Shown here: positions 27,821-36,271 of the stretch, piece by piece
Position numbering within the stretch: the first letter of the stretch is position 1
Layout: every line of letters starts with the position of its first letter
Source of the DNA: Herbidospora yilanensis
GTDB taxonomy: Bacteria; Actinomycetota; Actinomycetes; Streptosporangiales; Streptosporangiaceae
Length of the DNA: 64,000 nucleotides
Assembly (NCBI RefSeq): GCF_001570565.1
Contig: NZ_BBXE01000013.1
Location: 700,984-764,983, forward strand
Reading direction: 5' to 3'
Position numbers and translations under genes: made by a program
Notes under the pieces: generated by a model
Told to the model about the DNA's origin: nothing
Databases searched by the model: none
The model's input: only the letters and a program-made list of their open reading frames with translations

Positions 27821-28753
27821 TCAGATCCGGCGCAACCGGATCCTCCTGATCGAGTGGTCGGGCCCCTTCTGCAGGATGAGTCCCGCCCGCCCCCGCGTGG
27901 GGGCGATGTTCTCCACGAGGTTGCGCTCGTTGATGTCGCGCCACACGTTGCGCGCGAAGACGGTCGCCTCGTCCTCCGACAACTCGGCGATGTGCCTGAA
28001 GTAGGACTTCGGGTCGGCGAAGGCGGTGCGCCGGAGCTTGTGGAAACGGTCGACGTACCAGCCGCGGATGTCTTCCACGCGGGCGTCGACGTAGATCGAG
28101 AAGTCGAAGTAGTCGTTGACCGCCAGCGCCGTGGGCGGCGCGGGCTGCAGGACGTTCAGGCCTTCGACGATCAGGATGTCGGGCCGCTTGACCACCTGCC
28201 GCGCGCCCGGCACGACGTCGTATTCGAGGTGGGAGTAGACCGGGGCGTGGACCTCGGGCATGCCGCGCTTGACGTCGGCCACGAACTTGACCAGGGCCCG
28301 GCGGTCGTAGCTCTCGGGGAAGCCCTTGCGGTGCATGATGTCGCGCTCGGCGAGGACCGCGTTCGGGTAGAGGAAGCTGTCGGTGGTGATCAGGTCGACG
28401 CGCGGGTGCTCGGGCCAGCGGGCGAGCAGGGTGTGGAGCAGGCGCGCCGTCGTCGACTTGCCGACCGCGACGCTGCCGGCGATGCCCAGGATGTAGGGCG
28501 GCGGGGCGGCGTCGTCGCCGAGGAAGGTGCTGACGGCGGCCCCGCGCTGCCGGGCGCCGGTGAAGTGGAGGTTCAGGAGCCGGGTCAGCGGCAGGTAGAT
28601 ATCGGTCACCTCGGCCAGATCGATGGGGTCGTCGACCCCCCTGAGCTCTTCGAGCTCGGCCTCGGTGAGCGTCATCGGCGTGTTGCGCCGCAGCTCGCCC
28701 CACTGGGCCCGGCTCAGCTCGACGTACGCGTCCCGATCCGCCACGACGCCCAA
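27821..28753 (-). CDS. coaA: type I pantothenate kinase
   Basis: A 310-residue CoaA that phosphorylates pantothenate, the first step of CoA synthesis. The P-loop is [19 protein letters not shown]. Further motifs are [14 protein letters not shown], the [15 protein letters not shown] region, [11 protein letters not shown] and a C-terminal [21 protein letters not shown]. It begins at ATG 28753, divergent from glmS. Length and motifs are those of bacterial type I enzymes. Confidence 0.96.
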   Translation of the reverse strand: MGVVADRDAYVELSRAQWGELRRNTPMTLTEAELEELRGVDDPIDLAEVTDIYLPLTRLLNLHFTGARQRGAAVSTFLGDDAAPPPYILGIAGSVAVGKSTTARLLHTLLARWPEHPRVDLITTDSFLYPNAVLAERDIMHRKGFPESYDRRALVKFVADVKRGMPEVHAPVYSHLEYDVVPGARQVVKRPDILIVEGLNVLQPAPPTALAVNDYFDFSIYVDARVEDIRGWYVDRFHKLRRTAFADPKSYFRHIAELSEDEATVFARNVWRDINERNLVENIAPTRGRAGLILQKGPDHSIRRIRLRRI

Positions 28754-28837
28754 CCCTACCCCGATCTTGACCGCCGGTGGAGTTTCCAGGACTGGTGAAA
28801 TGGAATGTTCTGTCCCATACGTGATTGGGGGCGAACT

Positions 28838-30673
28838 ATGTGCGGGATCGTCGGATACGTGGGATCACGTCTCGCCATCGACGTCGTCGTCGACGGCCTG
28901 GCCCGGTTGGAGTACCGGGGCTACGACTCGGCGGGGATCGCCCTGGTCAACGGGAAGCTGAGCGTACAGAAGAGGGCCGGGAAACTCGCCAATCTCCGGG
29001 CCGCTCTGGCCGAGACCTCGCTCGTCGAGGCCACCGTCGGGATCGGCCACACCCGCTGGGCCACCCACGGGGCCCCGACCGACCAGAACGCCCACCCGCA
29101 CACCGACTGTCCCGCGCAGGTCGCCGTCATCCACAACGGGATCATCGAGAACTTCGCCGCCCTCAGGGCCGACCTGGCCGGGAAAGGGCACATCCTGGCC
29201 TCCGACACCGACACGGAGGTCGTCGCCCACCTCATCGAGGACGAACGGGCCACCGGCGCGGGCCTCGCCGAGGCCATGCGCCGCGTCTGCCGGCGGCTGG
29301 AGGGCGCGTTCACCCTGCTCGCGGTGGACACCGCCGAGCCCGACCTGGTCGTCGGGGCCCGCCGCAACTCGCCGCTGGTCGTCGGACGGGGCGTCGGGGA
29401 GAACTTCCTCGGCTCCGACGTGTCCGCCTTCATCGCGCACACCCGCCGCGCCATCGAACTGGGCCAGGACCAGGTGGTCGAACTGCGTGCCCACGACGTG
29501 ACGATCACCGACTTCGACGGCATCCCGGTCTCCTGCCGCGAGTTCGTCGTCGACTGGGACGCCACGGCCGCCGAGAAGGGCGGCCACGACCATTTCATGC
29601 TCAAGGAGATCGCCGAGCAGCCCCGGGCGGTCGCCGACACGCTGCTGGGCCGGGTCGACGAACAGGGCCGCCTGCGCCTCGACGAGGTCAGGCTGCCGCT
29701 CGGCACGGTCGACAAGATGGTCATCGTGGCCTGCGGCACCAGCTACCACGCCGGGCTGATCGCCAAGCACGCGGTCGAACGCTGGGCCGGGTTGCCCTGC
29801 GAGGTCGAACTGGCCAGCGAGTTCCGCTACCGCGACCCGATCCTGAGCTCCGGCACGCTGATCGTGGTGATCTCCCAGTCGGGCGAGACCATGGACACCC
29901 TGATGGCGCTGCGGCACGCCCGCGAACAGGGCTCGGCCGTCCTGGCCATCTGCAACGTGAACGGCTCGACCATCCCGCGCGAGGCCGACGCGGTGATCTA
30001 CACCCACGCCGGGCCGGAGATCGCGGTCGCCTCGACGAAGGCGTTCCTGACCCAGCTCGTCGCCTGCTACCTGATGGCCCTCTACCTGGCACAACGCCGC
30101 CGGACCCTACCCGAGGAGGAGATCGCCGGCATCCTCGCCCGCCTGTCGAAGGCCCCCGCCGACGTGGAGGCGGTGCTGGCCACCGTCGAGCCGGTACGCG
30201 AACTCGCCCGCACCCTGAAGAACCGGCGCTGCGTGTTGTTCCTCGGACGCCACGTCGGCTACCCCGTCGCCATGGAGGGCGCGCTGAAACTCAAGGAGCT
30301 GGCGTACATGCACGCCGAGGGCTTCGCGGCCGGGGAGCTGAAACACGGCCCGATCGCCCTGATCGAGGAGGGCCTGCCGGTCGTCGTGGTGGTCCCGTCG
30401 CCGAAAGGCGAACCGACCCTGCACGGCAAGATCGTCTCCAACATCCAGGAGATCCGCGCCCGCGGCGCGATGACCGTCGTGGTCTGCGAGGACGGCGACA
30501 CGGCCGTCGAACCCTACGCCGACGCCCTGATCCGCGTCCCGGCCGTGCCGACGCTCCTCCAGCCGCTGGTCACGACGGTCCCGCTCCAGGTGTTCGCGTG
30601 CGAACTGGCCACCGCCAAGGGCCTGGACGTCGACCAGCCCCGCAATCTCGCCAAGTCCGTGACGGTCGAATGA
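28838..30673 (+). CDS. glmS: glutamine-fructose-6-phosphate aminotransferase
   Basis: A 611-residue GlmS that makes glucosamine-6-phosphate for cell-wall precursors. ATG at 28838 is followed directly by Cys2, the glutaminase nucleophile ([13 protein letters not shown]). The N-terminal Ntn domain shows [19 protein letters not shown]. Two SIS domains follow ([17 protein letters not shown] and [20 protein letters not shown]), and the end is [16 protein letters not shown]. An in-frame ATG at 28805 is rejected because Cys must follow Met. No glmS ribozyme-like leader is apparent in the 84-base gap to coaA. Confidence 0.97.
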   Translation: MCGIVGYVGSRLAIDVVVDGLARLEYRGYDSAGIALVNGKLSVQKRAGKLANLRAALAETSLVEATVGIGHTRWATHGAPTDQNAHPHTDCPAQVAVIHNGIIENFAALRADLAGKGHILASDTDTEVVAHLIEDERATGAGLAEAMRRVCRRLEGAFTLLAVDTAEPDLVVGARRNSPLVVGRGVGENFLGSDVSAFIAHTRRAIELGQDQVVELRAHDVTITDFDGIPVSCREFVVDWDATAAEKGGHDHFMLKEIAEQPRAVADTLLGRVDEQGRLRLDEVRLPLGTVDKMVIVACGTSYHAGLIAKHAVERWAGLPCEVELASEFRYRDPILSSGTLIVVISQSGETMDTLMALRHAREQGSAVLAICNVNGSTIPREADAVIYTHAGPEIAVASTKAFLTQLVACYLMALYLAQRRRTLPEEEIAGILARLSKAPADVEAVLATVEPVRELARTLKNRRCVLFLGRHVGYPVAMEGALKLKELAYMHAEGFAAGELKHGPIALIEEGLPVVVVVPSPKGEPTLHGKIVSNIQEIRARGAMTVVVCEDGDTAVEPYADALIRVPAVPTLLQPLVTTVPLQVFACELATAKGLDVDQPRNLAKSVTVE

Positions 30674-30714
30674 GATTAATGTGACATGAACGAAGAGTGA
30701 CCAGGGAGACCCTC

Positions 30715-32121
30715 ATGGATCGACGTTCGTTCATCGCCGGCAGCGCCGGCGTCGCCCTCTTAGGCGGCCCCTTCGCCGGAGTCGCCGCGGCCGGCACTCG
30801 CGCCACCCGCGTCCACGGAGCCGACTACGGCCCGCTGGCCCCCGTCGCCGACCTGCGCGACGGCGTGGTCCGCCTGGAACTCCCGAAGGGATTCGCCTAC
30901 CGGTCGTTCAACCCCGCGGGCAGCGACTTCACCCAGGGCGGCGTCACCCCGGGCCGCCACGACGGCATGGCCGCCTTCGCCGGGCCGCGCGGCACCGCGA
31001 TCCTGGTGCGCAACCACGAGGTCAACGGCCCGGTCGGGGCCTTCGGCGACGTGACCGCCGCCTACGACCCGGCGGCCGGCGGCGGCTGCGCCACGCTCAC
31101 CGTCACCCGCTTCGGCGAGGTCGTCAGCTCCGGCGTGTCGCTGAACGGCACCCAGATGAACTGCTCCGGCGGCCCCATGCCGTGGGGAGCCTGGGTGACC
31201 TGCGAGGAGACCGTCAACGGGCCCGACGTCGGCAACGACTTCACCGGCGCCGACAACACGCTGCTCAAGCAGAAGCACGGCTACATCTTCGAGGTGCCGC
31301 TGCGGCGGGACGCATCCCGTACACCCATCAGGAAGGCCGGTCGGTTCGCCCACGAATCGGCGGCCTTCGACCCGGGCAGCGGCGCGATCTACCTCACCGA
31401 GGACAACTTCGGCTTCCCGTCGGGCTTCTACCGCTACCTCGCGCCCAGGCACCCCGGACGGGCGGGCCGGATCCTCGACGGCGGCCGGCTCCAGATGCTC
31501 GCCGTGAAGCGCAGCCCGCGCGAGGACCTGTCGGTCGGGCTCGCGCCGGGCTCGACGTGGGAGACCACCTGGGTCGACATCGACGACCCCGACCCCACCT
31601 TCACCGTGAAACCCACCAACGACCAGGCCATCCAGTACGTCGGCGCCCAGGGCCGCGAAAAGGGCGCGGCGCTGTTCTCCCGCCTCGAAGGGGCCGTGTA
31701 CGACGACGGCGTGATCTACTTCGTCTCCACCCAGGGCGGCGCGACCGCACCCGGCGAGACGCCGCCGTCGGGGTTCGGCAAGGGCCGGGGCCAGGTCTTC
31801 GCCTACGACACCCGCTCCGGACGGCTGCGCCTGATCTACGAGTCGCCCTCGTCGCTGGCGCTCGACCTGCCCGACAACATCACCACGAGCAGCCACGGCA
31901 CGCTGGTCCTCTGCGAGGACGGCGACGGCGGCAACTACCTGCGCGGGCTCACCCGGCGCGGCCAGATCTTCGACTTCTCCCGGCTGATCAGCACCGACGG
32001 GGGCGCGGAGTTCGCGGGGGCCTCGTTCGGGCCGGGTGGTCACACCCTGTACGTCAACGTGCAGTCGTCCCAGGGCCTGTCGTTCGCCATCTGGGGACCA
32101 TGGCAGAAGGGCGGCTTCTGA
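30715..32121 (+). CDS. PhoX-like (DUF839) secreted phosphatase family protein
   Basis: A 468-residue protein with a Tat-type signal at the N-terminus (MDRRSFIAGSAGVALL, twin Arg, then Ala-rich to AAAG). The body matches the PhoX/DUF839 family of calcium/iron-dependent alkaline phosphatases: GTAILVRNHEVNGPV, GAWVTCEETVNGP, HGYIFEVPL and the C-terminal TSSHGTLVLCEDGDGGNYLRG and FAGASFGPGGHTLYVNVQ. Start ATG 30715 has CAGGGAGA upstream. Actual phosphatase activity is inferred. It is convergent with glmM, with a hairpin over its stop codon. Confidence 0.88.
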   Translation: MDRRSFIAGSAGVALLGGPFAGVAAAGTRATRVHGADYGPLAPVADLRDGVVRLELPKGFAYRSFNPAGSDFTQGGVTPGRHDGMAAFAGPRGTAILVRNHEVNGPVGAFGDVTAAYDPAAGGGCATLTVTRFGEVVSSGVSLNGTQMNCSGGPMPWGAWVTCEETVNGPDVGNDFTGADNTLLKQKHGYIFEVPLRRDASRTPIRKAGRFAHESAAFDPGSGAIYLTEDNFGFPSGFYRYLAPRHPGRAGRILDGGRLQMLAVKRSPREDLSVGLAPGSTWETTWVDIDDPDPTFTVKPTNDQAIQYVGAQGREKGAALFSRLEGAVYDDGVIYFVSTQGGATAPGETPPSGFGKGRGQVFAYDTRSGRLRLIYESPSSLALDLPDNITTSSHGTLVLCEDGDGGNYLRGLTRRGQIFDFSRLISTDGGAEFAGASFGPGGHTLYVNVQSSQGLSFAIWGPWQKGGF

Positions 32122-32139
32122 GAGATCAGAAACCGCCCT
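32108..32139. terminator. terminator hairpin between PhoX-like gene and glmM
   Basis: AGGGCGG-C-TTCTGA (32108-32121) pairs with TCAGAA-A-CCGCCCT (32126-32139) around a GAGA loop, 13 pairs with one mismatch. It includes the stop codon of the PhoX-like gene and fills most of the 34-base gap to the convergent glmM, so it may serve both. Confidence 0.65.
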
Positions 32140-32155
32140 CGCCTGATGGCCCAGT

Positions 32156-33487
32156 TCATCCGCAGGTGACTCGGACGACCTCGGCCAGTCGTTCGGCCAT
32201 CTCCGTCGCCTGGTCGTGCGAGGCCGCCTCGACCATGACGCGGATCATCGGCTCGGTGCCGCTCGGCCGGATCAGCACCCGGCCGGTGTCGCCGAGCTCC
32301 AGCTCTGCCTGCGCGACCGCCGCCAGCAGGGCGGCCTCGCCGGCGCGGTTCTTGTCGACGTTCTTCACGTTGACGAGGACCTGCGGCAGCTTCGTCATCA
32401 CCGAGGCCAGCTCGGCCAGCGGCTTGCCGGAGCGGGCCACCGCCGCGAGCAGGTGGAGCGAGGTCAGCAGGCCGTCGCCGGTGGTGGCGTGGTCGAGCAT
32501 GATGACGTGCCCGGACTGCTCGCCGCCGAAGGTGAAGCCGTCCTCCCGCATGCGCTCCAGCACGTAGCGGTCGCCGACGGCCGTCTCGACGACCGTCACC
32601 CCCGCTTCGCGCATGGCCAGCTTGAAGCCCAGGTTGGACATCACCGTGGCGACGACCGTGTCCTTGGCCAGGCGGCCCTCGGCGCGCATCTCCATCGCGA
32701 GGATCGCCATGATCTGGTCGCCGTCGATCTCGGCGCCGTCGGCGGTCACCGCGAGGCAGCGGTCGGCGTCGCCGTCGTAGGCGATGCCCACGTCGGCCCC
32801 GCGCGCCAGCACCGCCGCACGCAGCGGTCCCAGGTGAGTGGAGCCGACGCCGTCGTTGATGTTGAGGCCGTCGGGGGCGGTGCCGATCGTCTCGACCTCG
32901 GCCCCGGCGCGCAGCAGCGCCTCGGGAGCCACCATGTGGGCGGCGCCGTGGGCGCAGTCGACGACGACCCGCAGACCGTCGAGACGGTGCGGCAACGAGC
33001 TCAGGACGTGGGAGACATAGCGTTCGGTCTCGCCGTACGCCTCCCGGACCCGGCCAACGGCCGCGCCGACGGGACGTTCCCACTTCTCCCCGAGACGCCG
33101 CTCGATCTCGTTCTCCACCGCGTCGGGCAGCTTGAAGCCCTGCCGGGTGAGGAACTTGATGCCGTTGTCGGGCGCCGGGTTGTGCGAGGCCGAGAGCATG
33201 ACACCGAGGTCGGCTCCCAGCTCAGGGGTCAGATGAGCGACCGCCGGGGTGGGCAGCACGCCGAGACGGAGCACGTCCATGCCAGACGACGCGAGGCCGG
33301 CGACCACGGCGGCTTCGAGGAATTCCCCCGAAGCGCGCGGGTCCCGGCCTACGACGGCGAGCGGGCGGCTCCTCCCGGCATCGCGCAGGACGTGCGCGGC
33401 GGCCACGGACAGGTCCATGGCCAGCTCGGCGGTGAGGTCGCGACCCGCGACCCCACGTACCCCGTCGGTGCCGAAGAGGCGGCCCAA
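32156..33487 (-). CDS. glmM: phosphoglucosamine mutase
   Basis: A 443-residue GlmM that converts glucosamine-6- to glucosamine-1-phosphate. Translation most likely begins at TTG 33487 ([15 protein letters not shown]), one base after the rpsI stop; the family's N-terminus fits exactly and longer frames run into rpsI. The phosphorylated serine is Ser101 in [12 protein letters not shown]. The metal loop is YDGDADRC, the sugar loop GEQSGHVIM and the phosphate loop [12 protein letters not shown]. Order rplM-rpsI-glmM is conserved in actinobacteria. Confidence 0.95.
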   Translation of the reverse strand: MGRLFGTDGVRGVAGRDLTAELAMDLSVAAAHVLRDAGRSRPLAVVGRDPRASGEFLEAAVVAGLASSGMDVLRLGVLPTPAVAHLTPELGADLGVMLSASHNPAPDNGIKFLTRQGFKLPDAVENEIERRLGEKWERPVGAAVGRVREAYGETERYVSHVLSSLPHRLDGLRVVVDCAHGAAHMVAPEALLRAGAEVETIGTAPDGLNINDGVGSTHLGPLRAAVLARGADVGIAYDGDADRCLAVTADGAEIDGDQIMAILAMEMRAEGRLAKDTVVATVMSNLGFKLAMREAGVTVVETAVGDRYVLERMREDGFTFGGEQSGHVIMLDHATTGDGLLTSLHLLAAVARSGKPLAELASVMTKLPQVLVNVKNVDKNRAGEAALLAAVAQAELELGDTGRVLIRPSGTEPMIRVMVEAASHDQATEMAERLAEVVRVTCG

Positions 33488-33488
33488 C

Positions 33489-34010
33489 TTAACGCTTGCT
33501 GTACTGCGGAGCCTTACGGGCCTTCTTGAGGCCGTACTTCTTCCGCTCCGTGGCGCGGGCGTCACGGGTGAGGAAGCCGGCCTTCTTCAGCGGCGGCCGG
33601 TTGGTCTCCGCGTCGAGGATCGCCAGCGCGCGGGACAGGCCCATGCGCAGGGCGCCGGCCTGGCCGGTCACGCCGCCGCCGTCGATGCGGGCGATGACGT
33701 CGAACTGCTCCTCGGCGCCGAGCACCACGAAGGGCTCGTTGACGATCTGCTGGTGGACCTTGTTCGGGAAGTAGACGTCGATGCTACGACCGTTGATCGT
33801 CCACTTGCCGGTGCCCGGAACGATCCGGACCCGGGCCACGGCCTCCTTGCGGCGGCCGGTGCCGTACGAGTTGCCCGTGGTGACGGGCTTGCGCACGGGG
33901 GCGTCGGCGGCGGGGGCCGACTCGGTGGTGTACTCGGACGGGAACTCCTCGCCCGCGAATTCCTCGACGTCGCCCTCGACGAGCGTCTCGGTACCGATGG
34001 TCTCAGCCAC
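33489..34010 (-). CDS. rpsI: 30S ribosomal protein S9
   Basis: A 173-residue S9. The conserved core begins at about residue 48 ([20 protein letters not shown]) and ends with the universal C-terminus [12 protein letters not shown] that reaches the P site. The first ~45 residues are an acidic actinobacterial extension ([17 protein letters not shown]), so the protein is longer than the ~130 residues of E. coli. It follows rplM by 30 bases. Confidence 0.97.
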   Translation of the reverse strand: MAETIGTETLVEGDVEEFAGEEFPSEYTTESAPAADAPVRKPVTTGNSYGTGRRKEAVARVRIVPGTGKWTINGRSIDVYFPNKVHQQIVNEPFVVLGAEEQFDVIARIDGGGVTGQAGALRMGLSRALAILDAETNRPPLKKAGFLTRDARATERKKYGLKKARKAPQYSKR

Positions 34011-34040
34011 GGTTCTCCTCTTAACTTTTCTGGCTCGGCG

Positions 34041-34484
34041 TTACTGGGCGATCTGAGTGATCTCGAAGGGCACCGGGCTCTGCGCCTGGTGCGGGTGCTC
34101 CGGACCGGCGTAGACCTTGAGCTTCTTGGCCATCTTCCGGCCGAGGGCGTTCTTGGGCAGCATGCCCTTGACGGCCTTCTCGACGGCCCGGTCGGGACGC
34201 TTCTCCATCAGCTCGCCATAGGTGACCGAGCGCAGACCGCCCGGGTAGCCGGAGTGGCGGTAGGCCTTCTTCTGCTCCAGCTTGTTGCCGGACAGAGCGA
34301 TCTTGTCGGCGTTGACGATGATCACGAAGTCGCCGGTGTCGACGTGGTTCGCGAAGATCGGCTTGTGCTTGCCACGGAGCAGGACCGCGACGTGGCTGGC
34401 CAGCCGGCCGAGCACGACGTCGGTGGCGTCGATGACGTACCACTGACGCTCGACGTCGTTGGGCTTCGGGGTGAACGTGCGCAC
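34041..34484 (-). CDS. rplM: 50S ribosomal protein L13
   Basis: A 147-residue L13 starting at GTG 34484 ([20 protein letters not shown]). Core motifs are [20 protein letters not shown] and [18 protein letters not shown], with [21 protein letters not shown] near the C-terminus. The in-frame extension upstream is out of family. First gene of the rplM-rpsI-glmM operon, with a promoter about 145-175 bases upstream. Confidence 0.97.
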   Translation of the reverse strand: MRTFTPKPNDVERQWYVIDATDVVLGRLASHVAVLLRGKHKPIFANHVDTGDFVIIVNADKIALSGNKLEQKKAYRHSGYPGGLRSVTYGELMEKRPDRAVEKAVKGMLPKNALGRKMAKKLKVYAGPEHPHQAQSPVPFEITQIAQ

Positions 34485-34629
34485 GGCAGTGCCTTCTGTC
34501 GAATGGTGAACAGTCGGAGGTCGCGCGGGCACACGGCGGCACAACCATCCGTCTCCACACATACGGGAGATGACGCCGGACGCGCCGTGTTCAGTCAGCG
34601 AAGGACTGAAGCACACACAACGATCCACC

Positions 34630-34658
34630 ACCATACCCGGTGCCGTTGACTTGAGCAA
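34630..34658 (-). promoter_or_regulatory. promoter of the rplM-rpsI operon
   Basis: On the minus strand TTGCTC (34653-34658) and TATGGT (34630-34635) are spaced by 17 bases. It would give a ~140-base 5' leader for rplM. The rest of the 34485-34777 interval shows no gene. Confidence 0.55.
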
Positions 34659-34761
34659 AACGCAACGGTCCAAAACGGAGCGCTTACTCCGCTGCCCTGA
34701 TCTGCGGGTCCGGTACCCATCCGGTCTCTCCATTCTCATTTTCAACAGGCTCTCGGATCCC

Positions 34762-34767
34762 TATATT
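34762..34767 (+). promoter_or_regulatory. possible -10 box for a near-leaderless CAP-domain mRNA
   Basis: TATATT ends 10 bases before the ATG of the CAP-domain gene, and no ribosome binding site is present in between. If this is the -10 hexamer, the transcript would start within a few bases of the ATG. The -35 region (TTTTCA) is weak. Confidence 0.35.
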
Positions 34768-34777
34768 TGGCTGCGGT

Positions 34778-35464
34778 ATGTGGCAGAACCCTCACAACCG
34801 GCATTCCCAGCCAAGCGCCCGACGCGGGACGCTGCTGGGCGTTCTGGCATGCGTGCTGGCGGTCCTGGTCCTCGGCATCGTGATCGGCAGGATCACCGTG
34901 CTGGGCAACGGCTCCAGCGAGGTCTACCTGCGCGACAACCAGCCGGCCGCCAAGGCGACCCCGTCGCCGCCGCCCCGCAACCGGCCCGGGCTGGTCCCGG
35001 TCGCTCCCGTGGGCGGCGAGGAGTCGGTGGCCCCCTCCACCCGCGGCGAAGCAGGCACCAGGCTGCCCCCGGTCAGCAGCCACGTGGCCGAGCTCGAAGC
35101 GAACGTGGTGTTCTTCGTCAACGAGGCCCGCGTCAACGCCGGCTGCCCCAAGCTGCGGATCGACCACCGGCTGGTGGCCTCGGCCCGGCAACACTCGGCC
35201 GAGATGGCGGCGACCGGGAAGTTCGTCCACGAGTCGCCCGACGGCGCGAGCCCCTGGGACCGCATGACCCGCGCCGGCTACCGGCTGGGCGGCGCCGAGA
35301 ACATCGCCAAGGGCTACCGGAACGCCGCCGACGCGGTGAAGAGCTGGCTCAACAGCCCCTCCCACCGGCGCAACATCCTCAACTGCCAGCTCACCGTGAC
35401 CGGGGTCGGCGTCACCCTCGAACCCGGCGGGCCGTGGTGGACGCAGGACTTCGGGTATTCCTGA
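34778..35464 (+). CDS. membrane-anchored CAP (SCP/PR-1) domain protein
   Basis: A 228-residue protein. Residues ~17-40 are one hydrophobic helix (GVLACVLAVLVLGIVIG), a signal anchor, followed by a Pro-rich linker to ~90. The C-terminal CAP domain has FFVNEARVNAGCPKLRIDHRL, ARQHSAEMAATGKFVHESPDG, GAENIAKGYRNAADAVKSWLNS and SPSHRRNILNC with the CAP His/Glu cavity residues. Two cysteines may pair. The fold occurs in secreted proteins of unclear biochemistry. It is first in a set of three plus-strand envelope genes. Confidence 0.9.
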   Translation: MWQNPHNRHSQPSARRGTLLGVLACVLAVLVLGIVIGRITVLGNGSSEVYLRDNQPAAKATPSPPPRNRPGLVPVAPVGGEESVAPSTRGEAGTRLPPVSSHVAELEANVVFFVNEARVNAGCPKLRIDHRLVASARQHSAEMAATGKFVHESPDGASPWDRMTRAGYRLGGAENIAKGYRNAADAVKSWLNSPSHRRNILNCQLTVTGVGVTLEPGGPWWTQDFGYS

Positions 35465-35490
35465 CCCGGTCTGCGGTTAATCTCAAGGTC

Positions 35491-36210
35491 ATGGGTTCCC
35501 CCGCCAGACGCCGGTTCGCCGGCGCCGTCCCCGCCGGTCTGGTCGCCACCCTGGTCGTCGGCCTCGTCACCGGCTGCTCCGACGGCGCCGCCCCGCCCGC
35601 CGCCACCACTTCGGCCGCGCCCAAGCCGAGCCTGCCCGTCGCCCCCGGAGGCACGTTCGGGTACGCCGCCGCGCGCGAGACCGACCCCGATCCGCTCACC
35701 CTGAACGAGATCTTCGGCCGGAGCCGCTTCAAGAGCAACGGCAGGTCCTACAAGATGACCGTCCGCGAGATGGAGAAGAAGGACTGCAAGAACGCGGTCA
35801 CCGGCGAGAAGCTGCAGAAGGCCCTGAAGTCGGCCGGCTGCAACCAGCTCGCCCGCGCCAGCTTCCACGACGCCAAGGGCACCGTGATCGGCACCGTCGG
35901 CGTCGCCAACCTGAAGACCAGCAAGGGCGCCAAGACCGTCGCCGGGGCCGGGGCGGGCAAGGAGCGCAAGGACTACCTCAAGCCCCTCGCGGGCGACGAC
36001 GACCACACCAAGGAGCTCGGCGACGGCGAGGCCTATGCCGGGGGCTGGACCCACGGGCATTATGCGATTCTGCTCTGGTTCCAGTTCAAAGACGGCCACG
36101 AACCGAAGAAAGCCGAGCTCAAGCGCCTATACCAGGCGGCCGTCGACATCACCGACGCCACCGTGTTCACCGCGCTCGACACCAGGTCAGTGCGGGGTGG
36201 CCGAGGCTAG
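35491..36210 (+). CDS. predicted lipoprotein with a domain shared by the next gene product
   Basis: A 239-residue exported protein from ATG 35491. The signal ends in the lipobox LVTGC (Cys ~28), then an Ala/Pro linker to ~60. The folded region runs from DPDPLTLNEIFG through NGRSYKMTVREMEKKDC, KLQKALKSAGC and GTVIGTVGVANLK to GWTHGHYAILLWFQF. The same order of motifs, including two Cys ~17 residues apart, occurs in the outer domain of the downstream 841-residue protein. I do not recognise the family. It starts 26 bases after the CAP gene and ends 61 before the repeat protein. Confidence 0.82.
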   Translation: MGSPARRRFAGAVPAGLVATLVVGLVTGCSDGAAPPAATTSAAPKPSLPVAPGGTFGYAAARETDPDPLTLNEIFGRSRFKSNGRSYKMTVREMEKKDCKNAVTGEKLQKALKSAGCNQLARASFHDAKGTVIGTVGVANLKTSKGAKTVAGAGAGKERKDYLKPLAGDDDHTKELGDGEAYAGGWTHGHYAILLWFQFKDGHEPKKAELKRLYQAAVDITDATVFTALDTRSVRGGRG

Positions 36211-36271
36211 CCCGATGCGGAAACGCCCATAGCGGCACGACGATCTCGCGTGCGCCGATACGCTTCCGGGT

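Noticed and set aside
25817-28798. A 993-codon plus-strand open frame
   Set aside because: It runs antisense across an ABC ATPase, DUF389 and coaA, has composition typical of antisense frames and no recognisable domain.
28754-28837. Possible glmS ribozyme or riboswitch before glmS
   Set aside because: The gap is only 84 bases with no pseudoknot-like pattern; the ribozyme is known from Firmicutes and relatives.
28805-28837. An upstream in-frame ATG for glmS
   Set aside because: GlmS needs Cys directly after the initiator Met; ATG 28838 gives MCGIVGYVG.
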